DNA of 24,112 nucleotides, from contig SGPL01000504.1 of the NCBI GenBank assembly GCA_004802705.1, forward strand, positions 1 through 24,112, read 5' to 3'. The notes beneath the pieces are model-generated. The model was not told where the DNA came from, did no database searches, and saw only the letters and a program-made list of their open reading frames with translations. The position numbers were made by a program, and so were the translations under genes. Origin of the DNA: Bondarzewia mesenterica (taxonomy: Eukaryota; Basidiomycota; Agaricomycetes; Russulales; Bondarzewiaceae). Shown here in pieces: positions 11,107 through 20,900 of the stretch (its first letter is position 1; every line of letters starts with the position of its first letter).

Positions 11107-13476
11107 ATGGATTCTCTCATCGCAAAAGCCGACGCGATCCAGCCATTCTCAAAAAAAAAAGGAATCGCAGTCACCCTCAAAGCTTCCAAAAATCAAAACA
11201 GAGTGCTCCCCATGACCGGACCCTCAACTCCATCGCCTCCCATACCACCCTCCCAAAATCCCTTCGCGCGGCATCGCCCCTCCCAGACGGTGTCCCGAAC
11301 CATAACCACATCGCTAATAAAAAGTTGCGCACGTACTTGCATCGGCAGTCCGCTCACGCAGCACGGTCTAAGGCCCTTTTGAAGGATGCAGAGCTTTTAC
11401 TGCAGGATGAATCTGGGAAGATGGAGGTGGAGGGAGAAATGGATCGGACATGGAGGATTGGCCAAGATGAAATCGTAAAAGAGGTTGGCGCAGAGGCTGC
11501 GAAGGGTCGGAGGGAAATGATACTGGATGGTGGTCCCTACCGGTCTAAATACACGCGGAATGGAAGGTAAGAGACTGTCACCCCCCCCCCTCTCTCTCTC
11601 ATATGCTGGAGGGTTTCGTCCTATGCCCATATCATCAGTACTTGGTGTCTATTATTCGACGTTTCATGCTCACATGATGGCACACCCTGACTTTTGATGT
11701 TTTGCAGACATATGGCTATTGTTGGTCGGAAAGGGCACGTCGCAACTTTTCAATGGCAAACAGGGACAATGCACTCCGAGCTCCAGCTTCAGGAAACATG
11801 TCGAGACATCACGTAGGACTTTCATTTTTACCTCAGGACATGGAGCATAACGCTGTTCTTCAGATTCTTGCATGACCACTCGCACTATGCAGTTGCACAG
11901 AAGAAATATGTCTTCATCTACGATCGCGACGGTGTTGAACTGCACCGCCTAAAATCCCATATTGAACCTACGCGTCTTGAATTTTTACCCTACCATTGGC
12001 TGCTCGCTAGCATCGTAAGTAAACTCTGGCTCTCATCATCTTCTCACACACAATTTATCCTTTCATTTTTAGGGCAATACCGGCCACCTCAAATACCAGG
12101 ACACCTCCACCGGCCAACTCGTTGCGGACCACCGCACAAAATTTGGCGCCTGCAGTACGATGGCCCAAAATATACACAACGCCGTCATCCACCTCGGCCA
12201 CCAAAACGGCACTGTGACTCTCTGGACGCCCAACTTGCCCGAACCTGCCGTGCGCCTGCTCGCGCATCTCGGCCCCGTGTGCGGCGTCAGCGTCGACCCC
12301 AGCACCGGAGGCCGATACATGGCTACTGCGGGCGCGGACGGGATCGTGAAGGTGTGGGACTGTCGAAGTTGGAAGGGCGCTGTTAGGACGTGGGCAGCCA
12401 GAGGCGGGAGTGCGGAAGTTCAGTGGAGTCAGAGGGGATTCCTAGCCGTCGCATCCGGTGGGACTGTCAACGTATGCCATCCAACTTTCCATTCTTTCCT
12501 CGCATTGAAATTCTGACACGATGCTCTTGCACTGTGCCCATTCAAGGTCTATTCGAAACCCTCGATCCAAGAGCCGTTCCCCGGGCAAACTGCGCCGCCG
12601 CTCTACCTCACGCACCCGATTCCGCATCGGCCGCTCACTTCTCTCCAGTTCTGCCCATTCCAGGACATTCTTACCGTCGGGCACGAGTCAGGCGTGTCCA
12701 GCATCCTCGTACCTGGCACGGGCGAGCCTAACTTCGACAGCGCTGAGGCAGATCCGTTCGAGAACAAGAAGGCGCGCCGGGAGCGCGAGGTCAAGAGTCT
12801 TCTTGACAAGGTCCGCGATTCTTCCTATTCTACCTCCTCGCGTTTCGTGCTGCAGTAATTGACTTCGTTTTCTCTTGTTTTGGTTTTGCTTCGCGTTCTC
12901 TTTTCTTGCTGCTCAGGTCCAACCAGATATGATCAGCCTCGATCCCGAGTTCGTTGGCTCGCTCGCGGGGCCGAGCAAGCTCACAGATGGAAGCGACGTG
13001 CCGTTCGCGCGCCTCTCGCGCCTCGACCGGCTTCGCGTGCAGGGCAAGGCGGACGAGACTGAGGCCGTGAGTGACTGTGAGGAAGATGTCAATGGCAAGA
13101 AACAGGATCGGGAGGATCGGGAGAAGAGGAAGATGCGTGGCAAGGGCAAGAGTCTGAAGAGGTACGTACTTATTTTTCCTTGGCCCGCTTGCCGCTGGTG
13201 TGCATGGTAGATACTCATCGTTGCTTACTTCCAATTTTAGGTACCTACGCAAACAGCGCAAGAACGTCATCGACCCCAAGGCTGTAAGCACCTCCTTTGT
13301 CCATCGTCTATTTGTCACATCTCATTGTCTCTTGTTTTACCTCTTTTGTGCAGGTCGCTATTCGTGCGAAGCTCGAGAAGGAGCGTGAAGATAGGAGGAA
13401 GGCAAGGGAGGCCGCTCAGGGAGTGCCTGCAGACCACAAGCCATCCGCGCTCGACCGCTTTAAGCGGACTTCGTGA
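11107..13476 (+). CDS. UTP7: WD40 U3 snoRNP protein Utp7 (BING4/WDR46)
   Basis: Exons are 11107-11566, 11708-11812, 11864-12014, 12073-12471, 12547-12810, 12917-13161, 13241-13283 and 13354-13476. The N-terminus reads MDSLIAKADAIQPFSKK. Then come LPKSLRAASPLPDGVPNHNH, a coiled region, and WD40 repeats (HMAIVGRKGHVATFQW, GTVTLWTPNLPEP, YMATAGADGIVKVWD). A BING4-type C-terminus follows (GHESGVSSILVPGTGEPNFD, ADPFENKKARREREVKSLLD), with a lysine/arginine-rich tail. Utp7 is part of the nucleolar small-subunit processome for 18S rRNA maturation. The exons sum to 1790 nt, one short of a multiple of three: the frame is lost at an A10 run, 11151-11160. Either the true run is A11 or a 32-nt GT-AG segment (GTCACC...AACAG, about 11179-11210) is removed. 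Confidence 0.9.
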
Positions 13477-14025
13477 TTGTGTTTTTCGCGTGTATGCCAT
13501 GGTGTTGTCGGTCGACGTCTCGTTTCTCCAGTTTAATGATCATATTGCCATTTGGAGCCCAAATGATGCGTGATCAATGTTTTGAAGGCATTGGGTTCGA
13601 GCATGCAACTGACCCTCTTGAGTTTACTGACCCTCGTTTCTGCATGGACCATTAGTCTTCACCCTGCAATTCAGGATTGGGGGTATGACGTCGTCTGAAT
13701 TCGCCCTTCATCCACCGTATCGTCAAGTACGTTTCCAAATGCCTACTCATGATGACGGCCATGTTGCATCCCGTAAAAAATCCAGATTTTTAATTTTGCA
13801 AGCTTTTCATCTCGGCCTTGATTTCCTGCCTGTTCATCGATGCGGCAGAATTCTCTTTATTAGTGGTACCCTAGGGTTTCAATCCAGACCGCACCGAGCG
13901 GGTGCTAGATTGTCACCCTCGACGGGACGACCCGCGACCCCCCGCACTGATCCTTGGTAAATAGGCTGGTCGAAAATGTTGCGAGTGCGCTCGAGTGCGT
14001 CGATTGGAGTCTTTCGATCGTCCCG
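13477..14025. other. Intergenic region without recognised gene
   Basis: Beyond the UTP7 stop there is a likely 3' untranslated region and about 500 bp with no ORF resembling a known family. From about 13990 the sequence grades into degenerate 51-bp repeat units. Confidence 0.5.
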
Positions 14026-14220
14026 CCTTCGTCCCTCCGACACAGCGGGCACTCGTTCTCCCCTCAGTACATCCCCAGCCCAATCGTTTCGTCACGATGT
14101 CAGTTCGTACTCATCCGTCCCATTCTTAGCCCTGTCGTTTCGGCACAACGGGGCTTCGCGCTCGCCCAGCACGTTCCCAGCCCCTTGTTTCGAGACGGCG
14201 GATTCCACTTGGGCCATGAA
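14026..14220 (+). repeat. 51-bp tandem repeat, array A (GC-rich)
   Basis: Units start at 14077, 14128 and 14179 with exact 51-bp spacing, preceded by a degenerate unit from about 14026. Each starts AGCCC and has a TCGTTTCG(x)CAC core, then GGGGCTTCGCGCTCGCCC-like sequence. The same unit appears at 15558, 16990 and 22603-22920. Confidence 0.8.
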
Positions 14221-14526
14221 CACACTCTTGTAAGTCCGACATGTTCACGCATACACGGACCTCGCGCTTACCCACCTTTCACCAGGAACGTACTGAATTC
14301 AGCTAGTGCCATCTCTGCCTCTCGCCAGTATGCTACCAAATCTCATCTCGCAGACTCCGAGGGCGACTTTGCCACTGCCGTAGATTTCCTCGAACTCCCG
14401 CAGCGCGAGTTGGTCGTCGCCATCCCCGACTTCAAGCTCATTTTCCCTGCTGGCTCTGATGCCTCTCACAATGCGACGCGGACGAGGCACGAAGCACTGC
14501 CGTTTCGCCTACACATCCGTCGCTAG
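14216..14526 (+). CDS. Short ORF with mitochondrial-type leader, unknown
   Basis: An ATG at 14216, a strong GTAAGT donor at 14230 and a CACCAG acceptor at 14284-14285 join to an exon ending with TAG at 14526, giving about 84 aa. The N-terminus (MNTLLNVLNSASAISASRQY) lacks acidic residues and resembles a mitochondrial presequence. The rest reads ATAVDFLELPQRELVVAIPD. I do not recognise a family. It starts inside the last 51-bp repeat unit and its end overlaps a minus-strand ORF. A truncated gene copy is as likely as a small functional gene. It could be the 5' part of the broken cation transporter downstream, but nothing in the sequence shows this directly. Confidence 0.35.
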
Positions 14527-14841
14527 TAGACTCGAACATTCGACTGGTTTCATGAGTTCAACGAAGTCTTCGGGGTGTGTAATTCTCTGCTCTTTCAACG
14601 TGTTCGAGGGCTCTGATGGATGCTTCCCGAGTAGATTCAAATCTTCAAAATACTGCAACGGGTCGTCAAGCAGAGGCCGCATCACCCTTCCCGTGTTCAC
14701 ATCCTCCACACTTTCGCGCAGCAAGCGCGACTCGCCCCTTTCCTTCTCAGACAAACTCTCCACTTCTATCTCCTTTGGCGAGTTCGGTGTTGTCCAGGAA
14801 AAGGGGAAGCCCTGCTCTCCTACAGCCTCGTCCTTGTTCAA
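14511..14841 (-). CDS. Unrecognised ORF, possible gene fragment
   Basis: This minus-strand reading frame of about 110 aa has a balanced, protein-like composition: GEQGFPFSWTTPNSPKEIE, MRPLLDDPLQYFEDLN and ITHPEDFVELMKPVE. The plus-strand frame over the same stretch is serine-rich and looks like its shadow. No family was recognised. No convincing upstream exon or promoter was seen, and the ORF runs head-on into the short ORF at 14216-14526. It is probably a fragment. Confidence 0.3.
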
Positions 14842-15007
14842 CTTTATTGAACAGCTCAGGAGGAGATCATCTGCATCTGCTTCTCTCCATCAACAACATC
14901 ACTGAACCTAGTGCATGGATGCCACACAAGCACAGAACGCGGCTATCTCCCCATATTGGCCTCGATGCTTCAAACGCAGTTCACCCAAGCGCAGGGAGAC
15001 GAGCTAG

Positions 15008-15304
15008 GACTACTTCGTCGAGGTAGACGTCGTCATGCCCGCCAACACACCGCTCTGGAAGGCACACGACATCAGCCGACAGCTCCAAGACAAGATCGAA
15101 GTGCTCCCTAACGTGGAGCATGCCTTTGTTCACGTCGACCACGAGACGATGCATGCTCCGGTGCGCGTCCCTCCCCTCCCCTCTTTCCTATCTCCTCATT
15201 TGACATCCCTTGGCTCAATTAATATTGAATATCAGGAACACCGGAAAACATCTCACGAGGCGGTCTGGTGGAGTTGGAGGCGCTGGAGAAGAGTATTGAG
15301 GTGA
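15008..15304 (+). pseudogene. Cation diffusion facilitator, C-terminal fragment
   Basis: From 15008 the frame reads DYFVEVDVVMPANTPLWKAH, ISRQLQDKIEVLPNVEHAFV and HVDHETMHAP. A GT-AG intron (15161-15235) follows, then EHRKTS. This is the cytosolic C-terminal metal-binding domain of CDF (ZIP1/ferrous-efflux type) transporters, in which histidines and acidic residues bind the metal. The six membrane helices that should precede it are absent: the upstream sequence within 14.5-15.0 kb gives no membrane segments. After EHRKTS the frame runs into an unrelated tryptophan/arginine-rich stretch and stops at 15304. I read it as a truncated, non-functional copy. Confidence 0.7.
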
Positions 15305-15440
15305 AGATTGGCCAGAGATGGAAGGACGTTCGTTCGTCGGTGGAAGGCGGCGAGAACGACGGGCGCTGGCGCACCTTCGTGCTGCTGCACGTGTACTTGC
15401 TGAGACTGGAAGTGAAGGATGTGGGTTTGAACAGAGGTAC
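15239..15440 (+). other. Exon-like fragment, unknown protein
   Basis: Overlapping the end of the CDF fragment in another frame, a conserved-looking stretch reads TPENISRGGLVELEALEKSI, GQRWKDVRSSVEGGENDGRW and RTFVLLHVYLLRLEVKDVGL. A possible GTACGT donor lies near 15437. No start, family or continuation was found. The overlap with the CDF frame suggests that two unrelated gene pieces were joined here. Confidence 0.35.
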
Positions 15441-15557
15441 GTTGTTACTACTTGTCAGAAACTGGTGCGGGCGCCCATGCAAGTGGTCGGTGCAGTGGCT
15501 GATCGTGTTTGCCTGAACACAGACAGGATGAGCTGGAATAGCTGCAGGACACCATCG

Positions 15558-15615
15558 AGTCCATCGTTTCGACACGACGGGGCTTCGCGCTCCGCCCTCC
15601 ACGTTCACCCCAAGA
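15558..15615 (+). repeat. 51-bp repeat, single copy B
   Basis: One unit with the core TCGTTTCGACACGACGGGG followed by CTTCGCGCTCCGCCC. It is close in sequence to the array at 14128 and keeps its CpG sites. Confidence 0.75.
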
Positions 15616-15670
15616 GCCTACAGATTACTATATAGACAGGGCGACCCATTCTATCCCATTTCTAGCACTC

Positions 15671-16900
15671 TTGAACAGCTCGCTACTCACCATTACTCCA
15701 TTTCTTCATGCTGTACGGTCACAATGGCTCTATTTGCTGAACTCCGAATCGTTACGTCCGTCATTCGCAACTCCGGTCCATTGTCTACCAAATTCTTTCG
15801 TGGAGAGTCTCATACCAGAATCTACCCAAATCTCAGTGGCCAACCAGCTTCATAATCCTCCACCCATCTCCACATCTTCAAGCCTATTCCTTAGCTTGCT
15901 GGCTCCTTCTTCCACTAGTACGTCCTCTTCCTCTATACATCTTCCCCTCGCTTCAGCATGCTACTCTACTACGAGTGTGTCTACTGCCCCCTCTACCGCA
16001 GCAATACCTGCCACATAGAAAATGCGGGCAGAGTGCGTACTCGCGATGCACGATTTTGTCCACCGGCAAAAGAATGCGACCTGTCTAGCCTTTCGGGCAG
16101 GGCAGATTATTTATGCCCTCAATTGTGATGCGAGTGGGTGGTGGGATGGAGAATTAGATGGAAAGCGAGGATGGTTTCCTAGCAACTATGTCAGCGGAGA
16201 CCTTAGTCTCTTACCAGACGATGCTATGGCCCCAATACCTGTGAGCACAATAGTTAATCTGACATTTCATGTATCATCTGATATCATGTGTATAGCATGC
16301 ACGATCGGCTCATTCTCACTCGAAGTCAACAGTTTTAATGGCCTCATTTGCCAGCTCAACATCATCACGACAGAGCACCGTTGATGGTGCCTTTGCTGCA
16401 CGCACTTTATCTGCTGCAGAACGCAGTCCGTTCGAATCGAGTAACACACTTTCAGCCTTCGGTCGCTTGCATCATCTCCTGTGTTTGTTCTGTGCTGGCC
16501 GCAGCGGACTGTCCCGTGATGCCCCCTTGCTCAAGCGCTATTCATCTATTGCTCGAGAACAATGCTGGGTGTTGTCTGATCTGGCCGCCATCATAACACA
16601 AGCTAAGAAGGCATCCGCAGAAGGCGTAGACGAAGATAAGCGGGACCTGGAGGTCGAAAAGATGGTTAGGCTAGGTGGTCAAGTCTTCTCGCGCCTACGA
16701 AGATCCGCATTTGGTGGCAAAATGTGATGTGGAGATGCAGGCGGCCGAGCAGGCTGAGATGTGTCCCCAGCTGACAGACGTGAACAACACGCTGAGTGCG
16801 TGCACGTCGACGCTCGCAGAGGAGGCCGTGGCATCGACCAACAGCCAACTTCACCGATGTCGCTGCCAGGCGGGCGCTGCTCACAGGTGCCCCTCTTACT
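15671..16900 (+). pseudogene. Cdc25-like Ras exchange factor, N-terminal fragment
   Basis: An ATG at 16022 opens an SH3 domain (CVLAMHDFVHRQKNATCLAF, SGWWDGELDGKRGWFPSNYV), followed by a GT-AG intron (16241-16295). The text then matches the helical middle of basidiomycete Cdc25 proteins in shifting frames: VPLLHALYLLQNAVRSNRV and THFQPSVACIISCV, then RDAPLLKRYSSIAREQ and VEKMVRLGGQVFSRLRR, then VAKCDVEMQAAEQAEM. The frame changes near 16385, 16512 and 16700, and a TAG at 16016-16018 separates the SH3 from a serine/threonine-rich ORF upstream (15671-16015). The WW region and both RasGEF domains are missing. The normal protein loads GTP on Ras; this copy cannot do so. Confidence 0.75.
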
Positions 16901-16989
16901 GACCCTTCGATGCGACGACGCGCTTCTTCGTGTACAGTCTCCAGCTGCGCGTGACACAGAGGACACCCGACTTTGATTATTCTTGTGAC

Positions 16990-17050
16990 AGCCCCATCGT
17001 TCCAAGGGCTCGTGCTCACTGCTTCTAGCCCAGTCATTTCCAGATGGTGG
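16990..17050 (+). repeat. 51-bp repeat, partial copies D
   Basis: Two short, decayed units beginning AGCCCCATCGTTCC and AGCCCAGTCATTTCC lie directly after the Ras exchange factor fragment. They match the arrays at 14077 and 22603. Confidence 0.6.
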
Positions 17051-17110
17051 CCTATTTGAATTTTAGTACTTAGCTTGTAGTGTCCACTCTTCAAGAAACT
17101 TCATTTTATA

Positions 17111-17338
17111 ACGGCTAAGTCTGTGGATTTTTTATTCAACAGATATCTTTTCTTTTCCCAGAATGGAGATTCATAAAATTTTAAATTATATAGCTAGGGA
17201 TTTATAATAAACTACACTGATTAGATGAGAGATCAGCATTAATATTAATTTATTCAAAAATCTGATAAAATATTAAAATAAAGTTGAAAAGATGTGGGAA
17301 TCATTTATGCCGTGCAACGCAGCGGCCCTCTTCTAACA
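17111..17338 (+). repeat. T1 dispersed repeat, middle copy
   Basis: It contains the 18-bp block ATTAGATGAGAGATCAGC at 17220-17237, whose exact reverse complement is at 23692-23709. It ends in GTGCAACGCAGCGGCCCTCT and then CTAACA. Weaker similarity to the right copy extends further left (GGCTAAGT and GATATCTT). Together with the right copy it forms an inverted pair about 6.5 kb apart. Confidence 0.7.
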
Positions 17339-17342
17339 ATGG

Positions 17343-17828
17343 GGCAACATAGGCCCCCTGCATATGCCTAAATATGTCCGATCCAAATGCGTACAAAAAT
17401 AGATCCCAAAATCAGTTCATGTTGTATCCGAACACGTACAGATCTGGCCGATTTTTGAAAAATGTTAGATCTAAAGCGCATACAAAATGTGTCTATCGGT
17501 AGCGATGTTCGATCCGAAACGTATACAGATTGGGCCCCGTCTGCCGATTTTTCCCAGGCACTGGGCAGTCAGGCCAGGTCGGACTGGGTATTGCCAGCCA
17601 TATGAGGGTAGGAGTCCCGGGATGGGCCGAAGCCTACTGGAGCATCGGTGGAGGGGTGCTTGCTCATGTTTGGATGTCATATCAGTTTTGCGTACAGAAA
17701 GGGCCAGATTTGACTAGTCTAAGTCCATATGTGTACAAATATAGCCAAAAAATGTGTGTACAGAAAGGGCCAAAATTTGCGATTTTGGATCGGGCATATA
17801 TGGGCATACACAGGGGGCCTGGCAACGT
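17343..17828. mobile_element. hAT-like non-autonomous element (MITE)
   Basis: The element spans 17351-17820 (470 bp). It begins AGGCCCCCTG and ends with the exact reverse complement CAGGGGGCCT. TIR similarity continues inward (CATATGCC against GGGCATACA). It is flanked by GGCAACAT (17343-17350) and GGCAACGT (17821-17828), an 8-bp target duplication with one mismatch; 8 bp is the hAT hallmark. Internally, GTACAGA(x)GGCC-like motifs recur near both ends (for example 17438, 17694 and 17758), as expected for subterminal transposase-binding repeats. The two ORFs inside (76 and 107 codons) have no transposase character, so it would need a transposase supplied in trans. Confidence 0.8.
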
Positions 17829-17984
17829 CCGCTATCTCCTCGAGGCAGAGTAGCTACTCATCAACCTTCGTGCCTCAGGATCCTATTACCTGACACGTCC
17901 ACCACAGTACTCAAATACTCACTGTCCATAGTCCTCATCTCACCTCTAGTCATTAATATCTCTCACCCGTCATTCTCACTCAAA

Positions 17985-20900
17985 ATGCCGTCCTTTAATG
18001 AAGCAAACAGGTTCTTGCTGTTTTCCTTCATATACCTCAATGTGTTGTTCACATGATTGACAGTGCTTCCCAGTCTAAAAGTTACTGGTCAAACGTTGCT
18101 CGCCCTAGACTTGTCACCGTTGACAACATCTACTCCTCTAATACCATTGAGATTGCTCACGCACGCATCAATGAAGAGGTGGATGCTCTTCTGGAGATAA
18201 TATCAACTTTTAAGACTCCATCAGGAAAAACCCTACATGTAAATAAGCACTAATATGTGTAAATAAGATCTTATTAGCAAAAACAATCTAATCCAGTAAA
18301 TAAGATAACTACCTTTTTTATCTTAATTTTATTTACTTCAAATAAGAAGTAATTCTATTTTCGTGGTTTCATAGCAAAGTAATAATAAAAGTAAATTTCG
18401 CTTTTTTACCTCTTTTCTTTTCTATTTAATTATTATAAGATCTTAGCTTATCATATTAATCAACTTTTTTATTTTGCCTAATGCCAAGTTTGAACTCACA
18501 ACCTCATGCATTCACAAATTTAACTAAATCTTCATGCTACTTTAACTATTACTCTATAATAACTTATAAAATTAAAGTACATATTATAATATATAGAGTC
18601 AAATTTGACTTATACAAATTTTTGCTTCTGTCTATTAATGTTAAATACTATTTCTTATGTCTCAACCCTAAGTCAATTTTGCTTAATCATTTTTATGCTT
18701 AGTTAACTTATTTATATATCTGCCTTATATATACTCTTCTATTATATATGTACATTCTCATTCTTTGTACTGTTTTATATATCTGCCCTATGTGTGATAT
18801 TACATTCAACACATGCAAATGTGCACTATGCCTTGCTCTTATTTATTGTATTGTTAGCTTTTTACATTTTTGTACCTATGTAAGTCCTCTCTCTTTCATT
18901 CAATCTGGTGGCCATGATGTCTTCATAGTTTCTCTTTTTACTTATCAGTGTTGTTTATTGCAAGTTCTTTTATTGCTTTAAATATTATATCTATCCTATT
19001 CCTATTATCTATTAATGTTATAATTATTTTTATTATTTTATGAAACTATGAACTAATCACACATCTAGACTTAATCTGAGACTTAGTTAAGACTCAACAA
19101 TAATACAATAAAAGTAAAAAAGACAGTTAAAGATTTTGAGAAGAATATAAGCTCATAAGAGCTGATCGTGTCATTCATCAATGTGACTAATCTTTTATGC
19201 TTTTTGTATATCTGCACCATGTGCAATGTTACATCCAATGGGCATTGCTCGATCTTTTGCACTGAATAGTGCATCTATATTGCATGTGATGTTGATTCTA
19301 TACCATGAGAACATATAGTATGCATTACTCTTATCTATTGCCCTGAACTTTTCCTACATTCCTCTATCTACAGTCCTCCTATGTCCTTCATTTGCTCTTA
19401 CTATCATAGCCTCTATCTATTTTTTTCTTCAGTGCTGTCGGTGTCATTCACTGTTGACCTATCGACCATTCTAAACCTTTACATTGTATTACTACATATT
19501 TTTAATTTGTACACCATCAATTTCATTTTCACTTTTTTTGTTATGCTTTTATCACTGTCTAACGAAGCTGCTCAAGATCACACACATCATGCAGATCATC
19601 TTAATATTAATTCAGAGTGGATCACATGATCACTCTCACAATCCTTGATTCAGACGAAATTGCCTTTTCTAGTCGTCTCGATCATCGCTCACTATGATGA
19701 CGACGCTGCGAGCTGCCGACGTCCCACTTTCTACCCATAACACATCTTACCATTGCTAGCATCTCCTAGGTACAACACTGTGAGCAAAAAAAAAAACAAA
19801 GTGTCTATCACTGACCATATGTGAGCATCTCTTAGAACCTGATAGCACCACCGCGGTCCACACAGCTGACACCATTTTCCCAGAGAAACAACTGCGTCAA
19901 AAACTTCACTGTACTACTGTAAGCAACTCCCATAATGCCAAGGAACCAACGCGATATTCTGACTACCTGTATCTGTGGCAGGCACTTCTGTGTCTGGCAG
20001 TCCAAGAAAGCAATTCACTTTCCCAGGCTCCAACACCAAGAATGGCCAATTGTCGAAGCGACACAAGCTTACTCCGTCAGCGTAATTCACATTCTGATTT
20101 GTACTAAAATTGCTGCACATATTGTAAATACATCTCAAACTGTACTACTCATACTTGTGCCAACTTGCGTGAAAATATCCATTCTCAACTCCATAAAGCA
20201 CCGTGACATAGTCACGGGAGCCTACTAGTTCTTCTAATGCTCGCCAATATTTCAATATTGTACACAAATAACTACTGCTTTAATTGAATTTATAAACATT
20301 TTTAGCAGCTGCATGCACCCCTTGTATATATATATAAAGATATAATAAGCAATAATAGCAGATGAGAAGGATAAAAATAGTTATAAGTACAAAAGGGTTC
20401 ATTATAGAAGTAGTATATTTACTACTACAATTAATATACTATAAATTATCAATAAATTAGATCTTATTCATTTCAGTAATTAGACATTTAAAATAAGATG
20501 CAATTAGATCAATAAGAACTTTTTTTCCACTTATTTACATATAGTGTTTTTACTGATGTCGTCACAATACATTTTTGCCTATACGTCGACTGCCACTAGA
20601 AATTATCTCAAGAATATTCCTCCTCATTAGTGATCCCCCAACACACTTCAAGCATAGCTTATGGAGGGATGACTACCAGATTCCTTCCACTTTCTCTCTG
20701 GGATGGATCCAGGTCACTCACGTTTGCCACTATTGGTGCTAGGTCGCTCTAGAAAATCTGAGTCTCTGGACAAGAATCTGCTTCGTTCTTGGCAGGAACT
20801 AGACTAACACATTCTTCGAGCAGTCAAAGTCATCCCTCATTACCATCCAGAGGTGCCCCCAGACTTGTGATAATTGGGCATCTTATGATCCTGTCGGTAT

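Noticed and set aside
14459..14905. 148-codon plus-strand ORF
   Set aside because: Serine-rich shadow of the more protein-like minus-strand frame at 14511-14841.
17351..17820. 76- and 107-codon ORFs in the MITE as genes
   Set aside because: They overlap each other, span the subterminal repeats and show no transposase or other known motif.
18219..20558. Transposase gene in the TIR element
   Set aside because: Only short ORFs (up to about 97 codons) with AT-driven composition; no DDE/D-type or zinc-finger pattern was recognised.
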